From [Clostridium] ultunense DSM 10521 (GTDB taxonomy: Bacteria; Bacillota; Clostridia; Tissierellales; Tepidimicrobiaceae), in the NCBI RefSeq assembly GCF_000511955.1, contig NZ_AZSU01000006.1, forward strand, positions 25,222 to 89,221: 64,000 nt of DNA. The letters are read 5' to 3'. The position numbers and the translations under genes were made by a program. Under the pieces are notes generated by a model. It worked only from the letters and a program-made list of their open reading frames with translations, was not told the origin of the DNA and made no database searches. Shown here piece by piece: positions 34,840 to 43,508 of the stretch. The stretch's first letter is position 1; every line of letters begins with the position of its first letter.

Positions 34840-35082
34840 ATGAAAATTAATATTAATAATTTGGTTTCTATTTCAGAAGTTAATCAAAAATTTTCAAAAG
34901 TAGCTAGGTTGGTAGATGAAAATGGAGCTACAGTAATTTTGAAAAGTAATGTACCTCGTTATGAATTAATAGATTATACCCAATTACAAAAAGAAGAAAT
35001 ACTAGGTGATGAAGAAGTAGATGAAGTAGCTAAAAGAATACTATTTAAACATATGAAGGCATTTGAGCAATTAGCTAAATGA
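34840..35082 (+). CDS. Phd/YefM-type antitoxin
   Basis: An 80-aa protein with the Phd fold at the N-terminus: ISEVNQKFSKVARLVDENGATVILKSNVPRY (residues about 9-39), where the antitoxin dimer binds DNA. The C-terminal part would cover the toxin. ATG after GAGGAAGGTGAAG. Its stop overlaps the start of a truncated doc gene (ATGA). Confidence 0.85.
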   Translation: MKININNLVSISEVNQKFSKVARLVDENGATVILKSNVPRYELIDYTQLQKEEILGDEEVDEVAKRILFKHMKAFEQLAK

Positions 35083-35246
35083 AAAGATTAATTAAAACCC
35101 GAATATTAAAAATGCATAGCCTTCTTATTCAAAAAACAGAAAAAACAGGTGGAAGTGATGATGTTAAAGATGAAGGATTGTTAGATTCTGCTTTAAATTT
35201 ACCATTTCAGAGCTTTGATTTATTTAATTATAGGAAATATATATAA
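35079..35246 (+). pseudogene. Truncated Doc toxin
   Basis: A 55-codon fragment: ILKMHSLLIQKTEKTGGSDD then DEGLLDSALNLPFQSF, the N-terminal part of Doc (Fic-fold kinase that phosphorylates EF-Tu). Full Doc is about 125 aa, and the catalytic HxFxDANKR region is missing, so the toxin is dead. The start overlaps the antitoxin stop by ATGA, showing original operon coupling. Confidence 0.75.
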
Positions 35247-35369
35247 GAAATAAATATTGAAATAGATATTTACAAATCATTATATACAGAAAATTATGAT
35301 ATAATATATATGAATAATTTTTTTATTAGTATTTTTTAAAAAAGTATTACAAATAGGGAGGGGAGAATC

Positions 35370-35624
35370 ATGACCCTTGCAAAAAAAATTGAAAAAATAT
35401 TAAGAGATGAGCTAAGGCCAGAGAATATTAAAACAGTTATTGATTTGGCTGAGTTTTTAAAATTTAAAGAGACCCAAGATAAATGGAATGAAATAAACGA
35501 ACTAGAACATGGATATATAACAGAAGAAGAACGTCTTCAGTTGGAAGAAATTAAATTAAAAGGTGAATTTATTGACCAAGATGACCTTTTGAAAGAACTG
35601 GGGATTAATAAAAATGAAATATAA
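35370..35624 (+). CDS. RelB-like antitoxin
   Basis: An 84-aa, highly charged helical protein (DLAEFLKFKETQDKWNEI, then an acidic C-terminal segment). It precedes and overlaps by 11 nt a RelE-fold toxin, the usual antitoxin position. ATG after GGGAGGGGAG. No named motif; the role is inferred from pairing. Confidence 0.75.
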   Translation: MTLAKKIEKILRDELRPENIKTVIDLAEFLKFKETQDKWNEINELEHGYITEEERLQLEEIKLKGEFIDQDDLLKELGINKNEI

Positions 35625-35862
35625 TATTAAATATGAAAAAGGTTGTCTTAAGTATCTAAAAAGGCTAGATAAAAATACTCAATTGAGAATAATTAAGGCT
35701 ATAAACCGACTCCCGTCTGGGGATGTTAAAAAGCTACAAGGGAATACTGAAGATTATAGGTTAAGAGTTGGTAAATATAGAATTATATTTAGTAAAGATG
35801 AGAAGGGCTTAGTTATAAATATTATTGAAATTGCATCTCGAGGAGAAGTCTATAACAGATAA
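35614..35862 (+). CDS. RelE/ParE-family toxin
   Basis: An 82-aa RelE-fold protein: KYEKGCLKYLKRLDKNTQLRI near the start, then YRLRVGKYRIIF (about 50-61), the typical basic strand pair of the RelE active site. RelE toxins cleave mRNA in the ribosome. Intact length. It overlaps its antitoxin gene. Terminator and island repeat C follow. Confidence 0.85.
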   Translation: MKYNIKYEKGCLKYLKRLDKNTQLRIIKAINRLPSGDVKKLQGNTEDYRLRVGKYRIIFSKDEKGLVINIIEIASRGEVYNR

Positions 35863-35900
35863 TAGATTAATTTCATAAACTTTTAATTATATTGCAATAC

Positions 35901-35941
35901 AAGCAGTAGATTATTTCTATAATAAATCTACTGCTTTAATT
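35901..35941 (+). terminator. Cassette terminator
   Basis: AAGCAGTAGATT (35901-35912) with AATCTACTGCTT (35925-35936), then TTAATT. The stem, the following 35 bp and repeat C are nearly the same as the terminator-repeat D block at 37213-37320. Confidence 0.8.
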
Positions 35942-35970
35942 CTATGGTATTATACTCATCACCAAATAAA

Positions 35971-36095
35971 TTTTACTAGTAGAACCGATACGGTGAACCA
36001 TACCATAAGTAGTAGACAAGCTATTTTTTATATGGTAATACTTGGGGGCATATAAGACTATTATTGATTACTATTTAGTGATATAATATTTGCAT
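35971..36095 (+). repeat. Island repeat copy C
   Basis: Left arm TTTTACTAGTAGAACC, centre GATACGGTGAACCATACC with the GA dinucleotide at 35995-35996, right arm ATAAGTAGTAGACAAGCTA, and extended -10 TGATATAAT near the right end. Separates the relBE and nucleotidyltransferase units. Confidence 0.85.
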
Positions 36096-36261
36096 TATAT
36101 GTAAATGAAAATTATATAGGACTATCATTACCAAGTAAAGAATAATTTCTTTTATAATGACGCAAGGTCTATATTATATGTAATAAGAGAAAACCATTTG
36201 TTAGTATGATATAATTATAATATAAACAAATTCTACGTCTAGTACGTTTAGGAGGAATAAT

Positions 36262-36828
36262 ATGGCTAAATCCAATAATATAGGATTGATGGATAGGGAT
36301 AAATTGCTTAAGATTTTTGAATATCTTAATGAACGGTTGAAAGAAAACCAATTACAATTGGAGATAACAGTTTATGGTGGCTCTATTATGACTATGGTTT
36401 ACGATAATAGGCCTGCCACTAGAGATATAGATTGTGTATTTAGCGAAACCAATATAAAGTTATTGGACAACATATTAGACCTTACTAAATTTACCTTTAA
36501 TCTTTCTGATGATTGGATAAATGAAGAAATTAAGGAGCCATTAAAATCCCTCTTAAAAGAAGATAAAGAAACATATAAAGTATATTCTAATTTAAAAATA
36601 TTAAAACCTAAAGCTGAACAATTACTTGCTATGAAAGTACTAGCTGCTAGGCCAGAGCCAGCTAAGGATTTTATAGATGCTTATATATTATGCAAAGATT
36701 TGAATATTACTACTAGGACAGAATTGTTAGATACAGTTTCGGACTATATACCCCTAACACTTTTGGGAGAAAGACAAATAAATTTCATTAAATATTTAGG
36801 GGAGGATTTAGGTTATGATTGGGAATAA
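36262..36828 (+). CDS. Nucleotidyltransferase-fold protein (DUF6036/AbiEii-like)
   Basis: A 188-aa protein with the nucleotidyltransferase core: YGGSIMTMVYDNRPATRDID (about 40-59; GGS then RxTxDID), followed by KAEQLLAMKVLAARPEPAKDFIDAY. Such proteins act in toxin-antitoxin or abortive-infection modules by transferring nucleotides or act as antitoxins. The partner gene overlaps its end by 14 nt. ATG after TAGGAGG. Confidence 0.78.
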   Translation: MAKSNNIGLMDRDKLLKIFEYLNERLKENQLQLEITVYGGSIMTMVYDNRPATRDIDCVFSETNIKLLDNILDLTKFTFNLSDDWINEEIKEPLKSLLKEDKETYKVYSNLKILKPKAEQLLAMKVLAARPEPAKDFIDAYILCKDLNITTRTELLDTVSDYIPLTLLGERQINFIKYLGEDLGYDWE

Positions 36829-37192
36829 ATACTTAAAGGATTTATTTGAATATCCAGACGAAGATACAAGTATAAATCAATTATTAGAATTATTAAAATC
36901 CAAAGATATGGATTTTATAAATAGTCTATATAATCCAATAGACATAGATAAATGTAGTGAAAAAGAAACAAAGTATTTAATCAAAGTATCAGCCTTAATA
37001 GATTACTATTTGCAATTACATGACATAGAGGTTCCAGGTTGGTTAAGAGATGAAAGGTTAAGGTTTGAAAAACCCTATTTTCATTCTAAAAAAATAACTG
37101 ATTTTGAGAAAGTAAAATTACAATATATTAATCCTGCTCCCTTTAAGGCAAGGAATGTTTATTTTGATTTATGTGGCATTGAAAGAATTTAA
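36815..37192 (+). CDS. Partner protein of the nucleotidyltransferase module
   Basis: A 125-aa protein. The second half (VPGWLRDERLRFEKPYFHSK, then NPAPFKARNVYFDLCGIERI) has the WLRD...P.Y...AP..F..RNVY pattern found in proteins paired with DUF6036 nucleotidyltransferases. Its start overlaps the nucleotidyltransferase gene, so the two are translationally coupled. Which of the two is toxin and which antitoxin cannot be told here. Confidence 0.6.
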   Translation: MIGNKYLKDLFEYPDEDTSINQLLELLKSKDMDFINSLYNPIDIDKCSEKETKYLIKVSALIDYYLQLHDIEVPGWLRDERLRFEKPYFHSKKITDFEKVKLQYINPAPFKARNVYFDLCGIERI

Positions 37193-37212
37193 GTTAATTT
37201 AAATATAATTTT

Positions 37213-37255
37213 AAAGCAGTAGATTATTTTTATAATAAATCTACTGCTTTAATTC
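37213..37255 (+). terminator. Cassette terminator
   Basis: AAAGCAGTAGATT (37213-37225) with AATCTACTGCTTT (37238-37250). Near-copy of the terminator at 35901. Confidence 0.8.
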
Positions 37256-37283
37256 TATGGTATTATATTTATCATCAAATAAA

Positions 37284-37385
37284 TTTTGCTAGTAGAACCG
37301 ATACGGTGAGCCGTATCACAAGTAGGGTAAGTATGAGTTATAGGATAATGTTTAAGGGATTATCATAAACTGGAATTAAATGCTA
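37284..37385 (+). repeat. Island repeat copy D
   Basis: TTTTGCTAGTAGAACC, GATACGGTGAGCCGTATC (GA at 37308-37309), ACAAGTAGGGTAAG, then GGATAATGTTTAAGGGATTA and CATAAACTGGAATTAAAT; the -10 is degraded (TGCTACACT). Confidence 0.85.
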
Positions 37386-37448
37386 CACTTACATGTAAAT
37401 GGGAAAATATGTATTAAGGATTATTTATATTTTGTGGAGGTGAGGGCA

Positions 37449-37895
37449 GTGTCAAATATTCAAGACTTAGTCGACGGTTTGATGAATTGCGATGATAAGC
37501 AGGCGTATCACTGTTTAAAACAGCTGGAAGATAAAAGCAGTCGTTCTGCTGAGGTCTATCCGTTTTTTGACACTTTTGTAGAAATGTTGAACAACACAAA
37601 CTCTTATATAAGAACAAGGGGTATTGTTCTTATTGCGGCTAACGCAAGGTGGGATGTTGATTATAAGATTGACGAAATAATTGATGAGTACTTAAAGCAT
37701 ATTATAGATGATAAGCCAATAACTGCGAGACAATGTATCAAGGCTTTGCCTTCCATTGTAAAATATAAACCAGATTTAAAAAATCATATTGAAAATGCAC
37801 TGCATCGCGCCAACCCATTAAGGTATAAAGATAGTATGCAATTACTTGTATTCAAGGATATTCAAAAATCATTGGATAATATTCGCAATCTTTAG
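37449..37895 (+). CDS. HEAT-like repeat protein ('SufBD protein' family)
   Basis: A 148-aa all-helical protein with HEAT-like repeats: SNIQDLVDGLMNCDDKQAYHC and IRTRGIVLIAANARWDVDYKI. Related proteins are widespread in Firmicutes and often labelled SufBD protein without experimental support. GTG at 37449 after GGAGGTGA; the ATG 23 codons earlier lies in the repeat-flank and has no ribosome site. Confidence 0.7.
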   Translation: MSNIQDLVDGLMNCDDKQAYHCLKQLEDKSSRSAEVYPFFDTFVEMLNNTNSYIRTRGIVLIAANARWDVDYKIDEIIDEYLKHIIDDKPITARQCIKALPSIVKYKPDLKNHIENALHRANPLRYKDSMQLLVFKDIQKSLDNIRNL

Positions 37896-38009
37896 CGAAG
37901 ATTATGAGCATTATTTTACGATTACATTAAGCCGCATTATTTCTATTATATGTAATAGATAATATGGTACAATAAACATATAATAGATTATTTAAAAGAT
38001 AGTGATAAA

Positions 38010-38455
38010 ATGGACACTGCTAAACAAATATTATTAAAACTTATAGGTGGAATTCCAAAAAATAAAATACATGAAGTAATAGATTTTATAGGCTGTTTAA
38101 AAATGGAAGAAATATGTTTAAGGAGTTAGAAGAAGCAAGTAAAAGCAGCATGGATTTTTGGGATAATGACATAGATAGTGAGGTATGGAGCAATATATAA
38201 ACAAAGAGATATATTATTAATTCCAATACCTTTGATATAATAGTGGCTGCTATTATTTCAAATCTTACATCAAAGGACTGTAGCATATTTATTACTAATA
38301 GTGGTTTGCCGGAAGGAAATTTAAAAATAAATTCATGTATAAGAGTAGATAAAATTTATTCTTTAGCCCAAAATATTGTGATTAAGAAATTTGGCGAAGT
38401 TAATGATGATGTTATGAATGAGGTAAAGAATAGAATAAATGAACAAATAAAATAA
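38010..38455 (+). pseudogene. Decayed duplicate of the PemIK-like antitoxin-toxin pair
   Basis: This block aligns almost base by base with the intact pair at 45721-46246, including about 70 bp of upstream promoter DNA. The antitoxin part has a short deletion and frameshift after GCTGTTTAAAAATGGAAGAA. The toxin has lost about 78 bp, joining CCAATACCTTT directly to GATATAATAGTGG and removing the KRPVLVLSND active region. The C-terminal toxin part up to the TAA at 38453 is kept. The terminator that should follow (AACAGGAGA) is cut after its left arm by IS-derived sequence. Confidence 0.88.
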
Positions 38456-38472
38456 CAGGAGAAATTTAAGGT

Positions 38473-38760
38473 GACCTCAAAAAGTTAGACTTTTTTCCCA
38501 GAGTAGAGATTGGAATGATTTCTACTTTGTTTTTATTTTGAGCTGTAGCTAAGTGCTTCACCCTATAGTGTAAATTGACTGTCAAGAGCAGAAGCGAAGC
38601 GTCTCTTGACTGGCGACTTACACTATAAGATAATTGTCTTTTTATTGATTTTACAGCCTTTGTTTAAGAGTTCCCCATGTATTCTTCTGTACCCATAGTC
38701 TTTATGCTCTTCTCTGATTGATAGAATTTCTTCTTCTATTTCTTTATCTGGATTTTATCT
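38473..38760 (-). mobile_element. IS3-family (IS150-like) transposase remnant
   Basis: It begins with TGACCTCAAAAAGTTAGAC, a typical IS150-group terminal sequence. On the minus strand 38641-38752 encodes EEEILSIREEHKDYGYRRIH then GELLNKGCKINKK, the OrfB (rve integrase) N-terminal region. The reading stops where a palindromic element (38564-38627) interrupts it. Only part of the element remains. Confidence 0.75.
38564..38627. repeat. 64-bp palindromic insert in the IS remnant
   Basis: Arms 38564-38588 (TATAGTGTAAATTGACTGTC...) and 38603-38627 agree at 21 of 25 positions, with a 14-nt loop rich in AGCGAAGCG. It looks like a REP/MITE-type element inserted into the transposase gene. Confidence 0.6.
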
Positions 38761-38908
38761 ATCAAATCTCTTTTGCCTTGAGGTTATCAAGGGTAAAATG
38801 AATGTGATAACGCGTGCCCTTGACAGTCTCAAGGACGTACATTTGAAAAATGTTTAGGCGAAATTCGAGCAAAATTTATGCTACAAGAAGATATTTTTTC
38901 TTCTATCT

Positions 38909-39010
38909 TTCAGTTAGATTTAATCCAGCAACTTGAGCTGGAGTTAAGCCATTAAGAGATGAATGAGGCCTAACAAAATTATAGAAAAGTAAAAACGTGC
39001 TAATTAAATT
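38909..39010 (-). mobile_element. C-terminal fragment of a second DDE transposase
   Basis: The minus strand encodes FLLFYNFVRPHSSLNGLTPA then QVAGLNLTER and a stop. YNFVRPHSSLNGLTPAQ is the standard C-terminus of a DDE-type transposase of a type different from the neighbouring IS150-like piece. No ends or upstream part remain. Confidence 0.7.
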
Positions 39011-39024
39011 ATTTGCGGATTCAA

Positions 39025-39189
39025 ATGCAATATAAATCTATTCGTTACAAAATAGAAAAATTCGAAACAGATGTAAGCCCTCATAAAAATGGAATCCTTG
39101 CATTATATAATAGGGCATTGAAACTTAATAAATTGCGTTATTTTTATGAAAAATCAAGAATTGTATCAAAACGTATTTTTAAGGTTTAA
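39025..39189 (+). other. 54-codon open frame, probably a remnant
   Basis: The frame MQYKSIRYKIEKFETDVSPH continues with a basic C-terminus (SRIVSKRIFKV). It has no ribosome site and no recognised family. It sits directly after IS debris and is most likely the tail of a disrupted gene. Confidence 0.3.
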
Positions 39190-39319
39190 AATATAGATCT
39201 TTTATTATAATGAAACCAAAACCACATTTCCATCAAATCTTCCACCTATGTGTAAAAAAATAGGGTATAATGTATTATATAGTTTTAAACACAAGTTTAA
39301 ATAGCAAGGGTGGGAAATT

Positions 39320-40024
39320 ATGTCAGAATTTATAGAAGTAAACAATGTGGAAAAAATATATGAAATGGGGGAAATTGAAATAAAAGCCTTAGACAATATA
39401 TCTTTTTCCATAGATAAAGGTGAATTTGTTGTAGTGGTGGGGCCTAGTGGTGCAGGTAAAAGCACCATTCTAAATATTTTAGGGGGAATGGACACTCCAA
39501 CTTATGGTGAACTAATAGTAGATGAAAATAATATAAGCGGGTATTCCCCTAGGGAATTAACCACTTATAGAAGAAATGATATAGGTTTTGTATTTCAATT
39601 TTATAATTTAGTTCAAAATTTAACTGCAGTTGAAAATATAGAATTGGCTACAGAAATTTGTAAAGATCCCTTCGAACCAGAAATGATTTTAGAACAGGTA
39701 GGCCTTAAAGATAGAAGGGATAATTTTCCTAGCCAGTTATCTGGTGGAGAACAGCAAAGAGTGGCCATAGCCAGAGCCTTAGCCAAAAACCCTAAACTAT
39801 TATTATGCGATGAGCCTACAGGGGCGTTGGATTATAATACAGGTAAATCTGTATTAAAATTGTTACAGAATACCAGTAGAAACAATAATATGACTGTAGT
39901 GGTAGTTACTCATAATCAAGCTATTGCACCTATGGCAGATAAAGTAATAAAAATTAAAAATGGAAAAGTTGAGAAAGAATTAATAAATTCTAATCCACTA
40001 CCAGTGGAAAGGATTGAATGGTAA
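39320..40024 (+). CDS. ABC transporter ATP-binding protein (MacB/LolD type)
   Basis: A 234-aa ATPase: Walker [10 protein letters not shown] (about 41-49), Q-loop VFQFYNLV, signature [15 protein letters not shown] (about 139-153), Walker [14 protein letters not shown]-loop VVTHN. It powers the FtsX-like permease whose TTG start directly follows its stop. ATG after GGGTGGG. Such pairs export peptides or move lipids and lipoproteins. Confidence 0.92.
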   Translation: MSEFIEVNNVEKIYEMGEIEIKALDNISFSIDKGEFVVVVGPSGAGKSTILNILGGMDTPTYGELIVDENNISGYSPRELTTYRRNDIGFVFQFYNLVQNLTAVENIELATEICKDPFEPEMILEQVGLKDRRDNFPSQLSGGEQQRVAIARALAKNPKLLLCDEPTGALDYNTGKSVLKLLQNTSRNNNMTVVVVTHNQAIAPMADKVIKIKNGKVEKELINSNPLPVERIEW

Positions 40025-43000
40025 TTGAAACAATCCTTAATAAAAGATACCTTTAGGGAAATAAAAAACTCCCTAGGTCGTTTCTTAGCTATATTTGCCA
40101 TAGTTGCGTTAGGTACTGGATTTTTTGCAGGGATAAAGGCTACAGCACCAGATATGAAAATTACTGGAGATAAGTATTTTGATGATTATAGATTAATGGA
40201 TTTTTGGCTAATCTCCACATTAGGATTTAATGAAAGGGATATAGAGGAAATTTCAAAACTAGAAAATATTGAAGGCATAGCTCCTAGTTATGCCATGGAT
40301 GCTATATTTGAAGATGGAGAAAACGAAAAGGTAATTAGATTGATTTCGCTACCTATGGACAAAATAAAGGCTGAAAGCGAAGACTATATAAATAGAGTAA
40401 ATTTAGTAGAGGGAAGATTTCCAGAAAAACCTGGGGAATGTTTGGCAGAGAAAAGTAAATTGGGCATAAGCCCTATTCAACTAGGAGAAAAAATTAAATT
40501 AAATTCTGGCACAGATGAAGATATATTAGAAAATCTAGAAAATGATGAATATACAGTAGTAGGTCTAGTAGAGAGTCCTCTCTATATAGCCTATGAAAGA
40601 GGTACCAGCACCATTGGAAATGGTAAGGTAAGTAGTTTTGTTATATTACCAGAGGAAGAATTTAAATTATCAGTTTATACTGATCTTTATTTAACTATAA
40701 AAGGTGCTAGGGAAGTTCTAACTTTTAGTAAAGAATATGGTGATTTGCTAAATCCCATTAAAAAGGATTTAGAAAGAATAGCGAATTTAAGAAAAGAAGC
40801 CAGATATGATGAAATAATGGAAGAAGCCAATGAAAAACTAGAAGATGCAAAAAAAGAACTTCAAGAGGGAGAAGAGAAACAAGTTGAGGAATTGGCTAAG
40901 GCAGAAAAGGAATTAAATGAAGCCAAAGAAAAAATAGCCAAGGGTGAAAGTGAATTAAAAGATAAAGAAAAGGAATTCAATAAAACTATTAAATCAGCAG
41001 AAAATAAATTAAGTGAAGAAGAAAATAAACTTAAAACTGGAGAAGATGAGTACAACAAGAATCTCAAAAATTTTAATGAAGAAAAGAAATCGGCTCAAGA
41101 AAAATTTAAACAAGCAGAAATCCAAATAGCTAATGGGGAAAGAAAATTAGATGCCAAAGAAAAGGAATTGGAACAGGCAAAACTTGGATTTAACTACATT
41201 ATAGATGAAAATGAAAAGGCTAAAACCTTAGCTATAATTGAAGCAGGAGAAAAGGAATTGGCAAAGGGGAAACAGGAAATTTCTTTTGCCGAGGCAGAAT
41301 TAGAAAAGAATAAAAGTGATTTGGAAATAGGCGAAGAAAAATTAAGGAATGCTAAAATTGAAATAGCTGAAGGCAAGATGCGATTACAAAAGGAAAAAAT
41401 TAAACTAGAAGATTCTAAAAAAACAGCCTTAAAAGAATTTGAAAAGGCTCGTAAGGAAATAGAGGATGGAAAACGTGAATATGATGAAGGCTATGAAGAA
41501 TATTTAAAGGGTAAAAAGGAATCTGATGAAGAAATAGCAGGTGCTAAAAAGAAAATAGCAGATGTAGAAGAAGAATTAAAAAAATTAAAGAAACCTAAAT
41601 GGTATATTGTAAAACGAAGTCAAACTAAAGATTTTATGGAATATGAAATGGCCGCTGATAGAATAGATGCAGTAGCTAAAGTCTTTCCAGTGTTTTTCTT
41701 TCTTATAGCCATATTGGTGTCTTTGACCACTATGACTCGGATGGTAGATGAGGAGAGGGTTTATATTGGAAGTCTTAAGGCCATGGGTTATAAAAATATA
41801 GCTATAGCTTCTAAATATATAGTATATGCGGCTACAGCTAGTATTAGTGGCAGTATAGTAGGACTGTTTATTGGCTTTTGGGCATTACCCACTGTTATAT
41901 TTAATGCCTATAGGATTATGTATATTATGCCAGATATTATAATAGAGTATAATTCCTATTATGCTCTATTATCTACATTCATAGCAGTTATAGCCACAAA
42001 TTCAGCAGCACTAATAGCTGTTTACGGTGAATTAAGGGAAGTACCTGCTAATCTTTTAAGACCTAGAGCCCCAAAGCCAGGTAAGAGAATATTATTAGAA
42101 AGAATAGATTTTATATGGTCTAAACTTAGATTTTCTCAAAAAGTAACAGCTAGGAATTTATTTAGATATAAGCGAAGACTATTTATGACCATAATAGGCA
42201 TAGCGGGTTGCACTGCCCTATTAGTGGCAGGTTTTGGTCTAAAGGACTCTATTATGGCCATTACTAGCAAACAATTTGATGAAATAAATAAATATGAAAT
42301 GGTAATGGACCTAAAGGATGGCATAGGTATAGGCAAAAGCACCAAATCTATAGATACTCTAGAGGAAGATTCTAGAATAGAAGATTATATATTAATAAAA
42401 GAACAAACTATGGATATAGGTAAAGGTGGGTTAGAAGAATCCGCCAATATTATAGTTCCAGAAGATATAAATGGGCTCAAAGATTTTATAATACTTCGAA
42501 ATAGGGAAACAGGTGAAAATTTATCTATAACAGAAGATGGGGCAATTTTATCAGAAAAGGCATCTCAATTGTTAAATGTAAATATAGGAGATGAAATATA
42601 TATTAAAGATGAAAATGATATAAAAAGAATGGTGAAGATCATTGGTATTACAGAAAATTATATAAATCACTATGTTTATATATCACCTAGTTTATATGAA
42701 AAGGTATTCGAAGAAGATTTGGAATATAAGAGAATACTAGCTAAAACTACTAATACAGAAAAGGTCTTTGAGGACAAATTATCTAAAGAGCTATTGAAAA
42801 ATGACGATGTAAGTTCTATAGAATTTATAACTGGAATTAGTAAGGCTTTTAATAATACTTTAGATAGTTTAGATAAAGTAATTATGGTTCTAATAGTTTC
42901 AGCTGGAGCCTTGGCTTTTGTAGTATTATATAATCTAACTAATATAAATATCTCTGAAAGAATTAGGGAAATTGCTACAATTAAAGTATTGGGCTTTTAT

Positions 43001-43270
43001 GATGGGGAAGTTTCCAAATATGTATATAGGGAAAATAGAATACTAACTATAATGGGAACAGTATTGGGGATAGTAGCGGGAATATTTCTCCACAAATTTA
43101 TAATACTCACTACAGAAATAGAATTTATAATGTTTGGTAGAGAAATTGGAAACATGTCCTTTGTATATTCAGCCATTTTAACCTTAGTTTTTGCAGCTAT
43201 GGTGGATTTTGTGATGTATTTTAAATTGAAGAGAATAGACATGGTGGAATCTTTGAAGTCCATAGAATAA
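40025..43270 (+). CDS. Large FtsX-like ABC permease with long coiled-coil insert
   Basis: A 1081-aa permease. N-terminal helix (about 18-38), an extracytoplasmic region (about 40-255), then a very Lys/Glu-rich heptad region (about 255-515) that should form a long coiled coil, then FtsX-like membrane block 1 (about 545-680), a second extracytoplasmic domain between helices at about 715 and 960, and FtsX block 2 (about 960-1075). Clostridial permeases of this type are known, but substrates are mostly unknown. The TTG start abuts the ATPase stop, so translation is coupled. Intact, unlike most neighbouring cargo. Confidence 0.88.
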   Translation: MKQSLIKDTFREIKNSLGRFLAIFAIVALGTGFFAGIKATAPDMKITGDKYFDDYRLMDFWLISTLGFNERDIEEISKLENIEGIAPSYAMDAIFEDGENEKVIRLISLPMDKIKAESEDYINRVNLVEGRFPEKPGECLAEKSKLGISPIQLGEKIKLNSGTDEDILENLENDEYTVVGLVESPLYIAYERGTSTIGNGKVSSFVILPEEEFKLSVYTDLYLTIKGAREVLTFSKEYGDLLNPIKKDLERIANLRKEARYDEIMEEANEKLEDAKKELQEGEEKQVEELAKAEKELNEAKEKIAKGESELKDKEKEFNKTIKSAENKLSEEENKLKTGEDEYNKNLKNFNEEKKSAQEKFKQAEIQIANGERKLDAKEKELEQAKLGFNYIIDENEKAKTLAIIEAGEKELAKGKQEISFAEAELEKNKSDLEIGEEKLRNAKIEIAEGKMRLQKEKIKLEDSKKTALKEFEKARKEIEDGKREYDEGYEEYLKGKKESDEEIAGAKKKIADVEEELKKLKKPKWYIVKRSQTKDFMEYEMAADRIDAVAKVFPVFFFLIAILVSLTTMTRMVDEERVYIGSLKAMGYKNIAIASKYIVYAATASISGSIVGLFIGFWALPTVIFNAYRIMYIMPDIIIEYNSYYALLSTFIAVIATNSAALIAVYGELREVPANLLRPRAPKPGKRILLERIDFIWSKLRFSQKVTARNLFRYKRRLFMTIIGIAGCTALLVAGFGLKDSIMAITSKQFDEINKYEMVMDLKDGIGIGKSTKSIDTLEEDSRIEDYILIKEQTMDIGKGGLEESANIIVPEDINGLKDFIILRNRETGENLSITEDGAILSEKASQLLNVNIGDEIYIKDENDIKRMVKIIGITENYINHYVYISPSLYEKVFEEDLEYKRILAKTTNTEKVFEDKLSKELLKNDDVSSIEFITGISKAFNNTLDSLDKVIMVLIVSAGALAFVVLYNLTNINISERIREIATIKVLGFYDGEVSKYVYRENRILTIMGTVLGIVAGIFLHKFIILTTEIEFIMFGREIGNMSFVYSAILTLVFAAMVDFVMYFKLKRIDMVESLKSIE

Positions 43271-43297
43271 ACCTAGTGAGTTTCACTAGGTTTTATT
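43269..43297 (+). terminator. Terminator of the ABC exporter unit
   Basis: AAACCTAGTGA (43269-43279) and TCACTAGGTTT (43283-43293), then TATT. It overlaps the permease stop. Confidence 0.85.
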
Positions 43298-43344
43298 CAT
43301 CTATGGTGTAGTAGAAAGATTATGTTTTTCTATGTTTATGGTTT

Positions 43345-43457
43345 AGGATGTGATACGGTGAACCATATCATAAATAGTGGACAAGCTATGCGTTGTAGGA
43401 TAATGTTTAAGGGGTTATCATAAACTGGAATTAAGTGGTATAATGTATATAAGTGAT
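43345..43457 (+). repeat. Island repeat copy E
   Basis: The far left arm is altered (GTTTAGGATGT instead of TTTTGCTAGT), then GATACGGTGAACCATATC (GA at 43360-43361), ATAAATAGTGGACAAGCTAT, GCGTTGTAGGATAATG and extended -10 TGGTATAAT (43437-43445) with GTATATAAG. From the centre rightwards it is nearly identical to copy G. Confidence 0.88.
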
Positions 43458-43508
43458 ATTATACGACACAAGGATAAGTATACTCTTATAATAGGGAGGG
43501 GTAAAACT

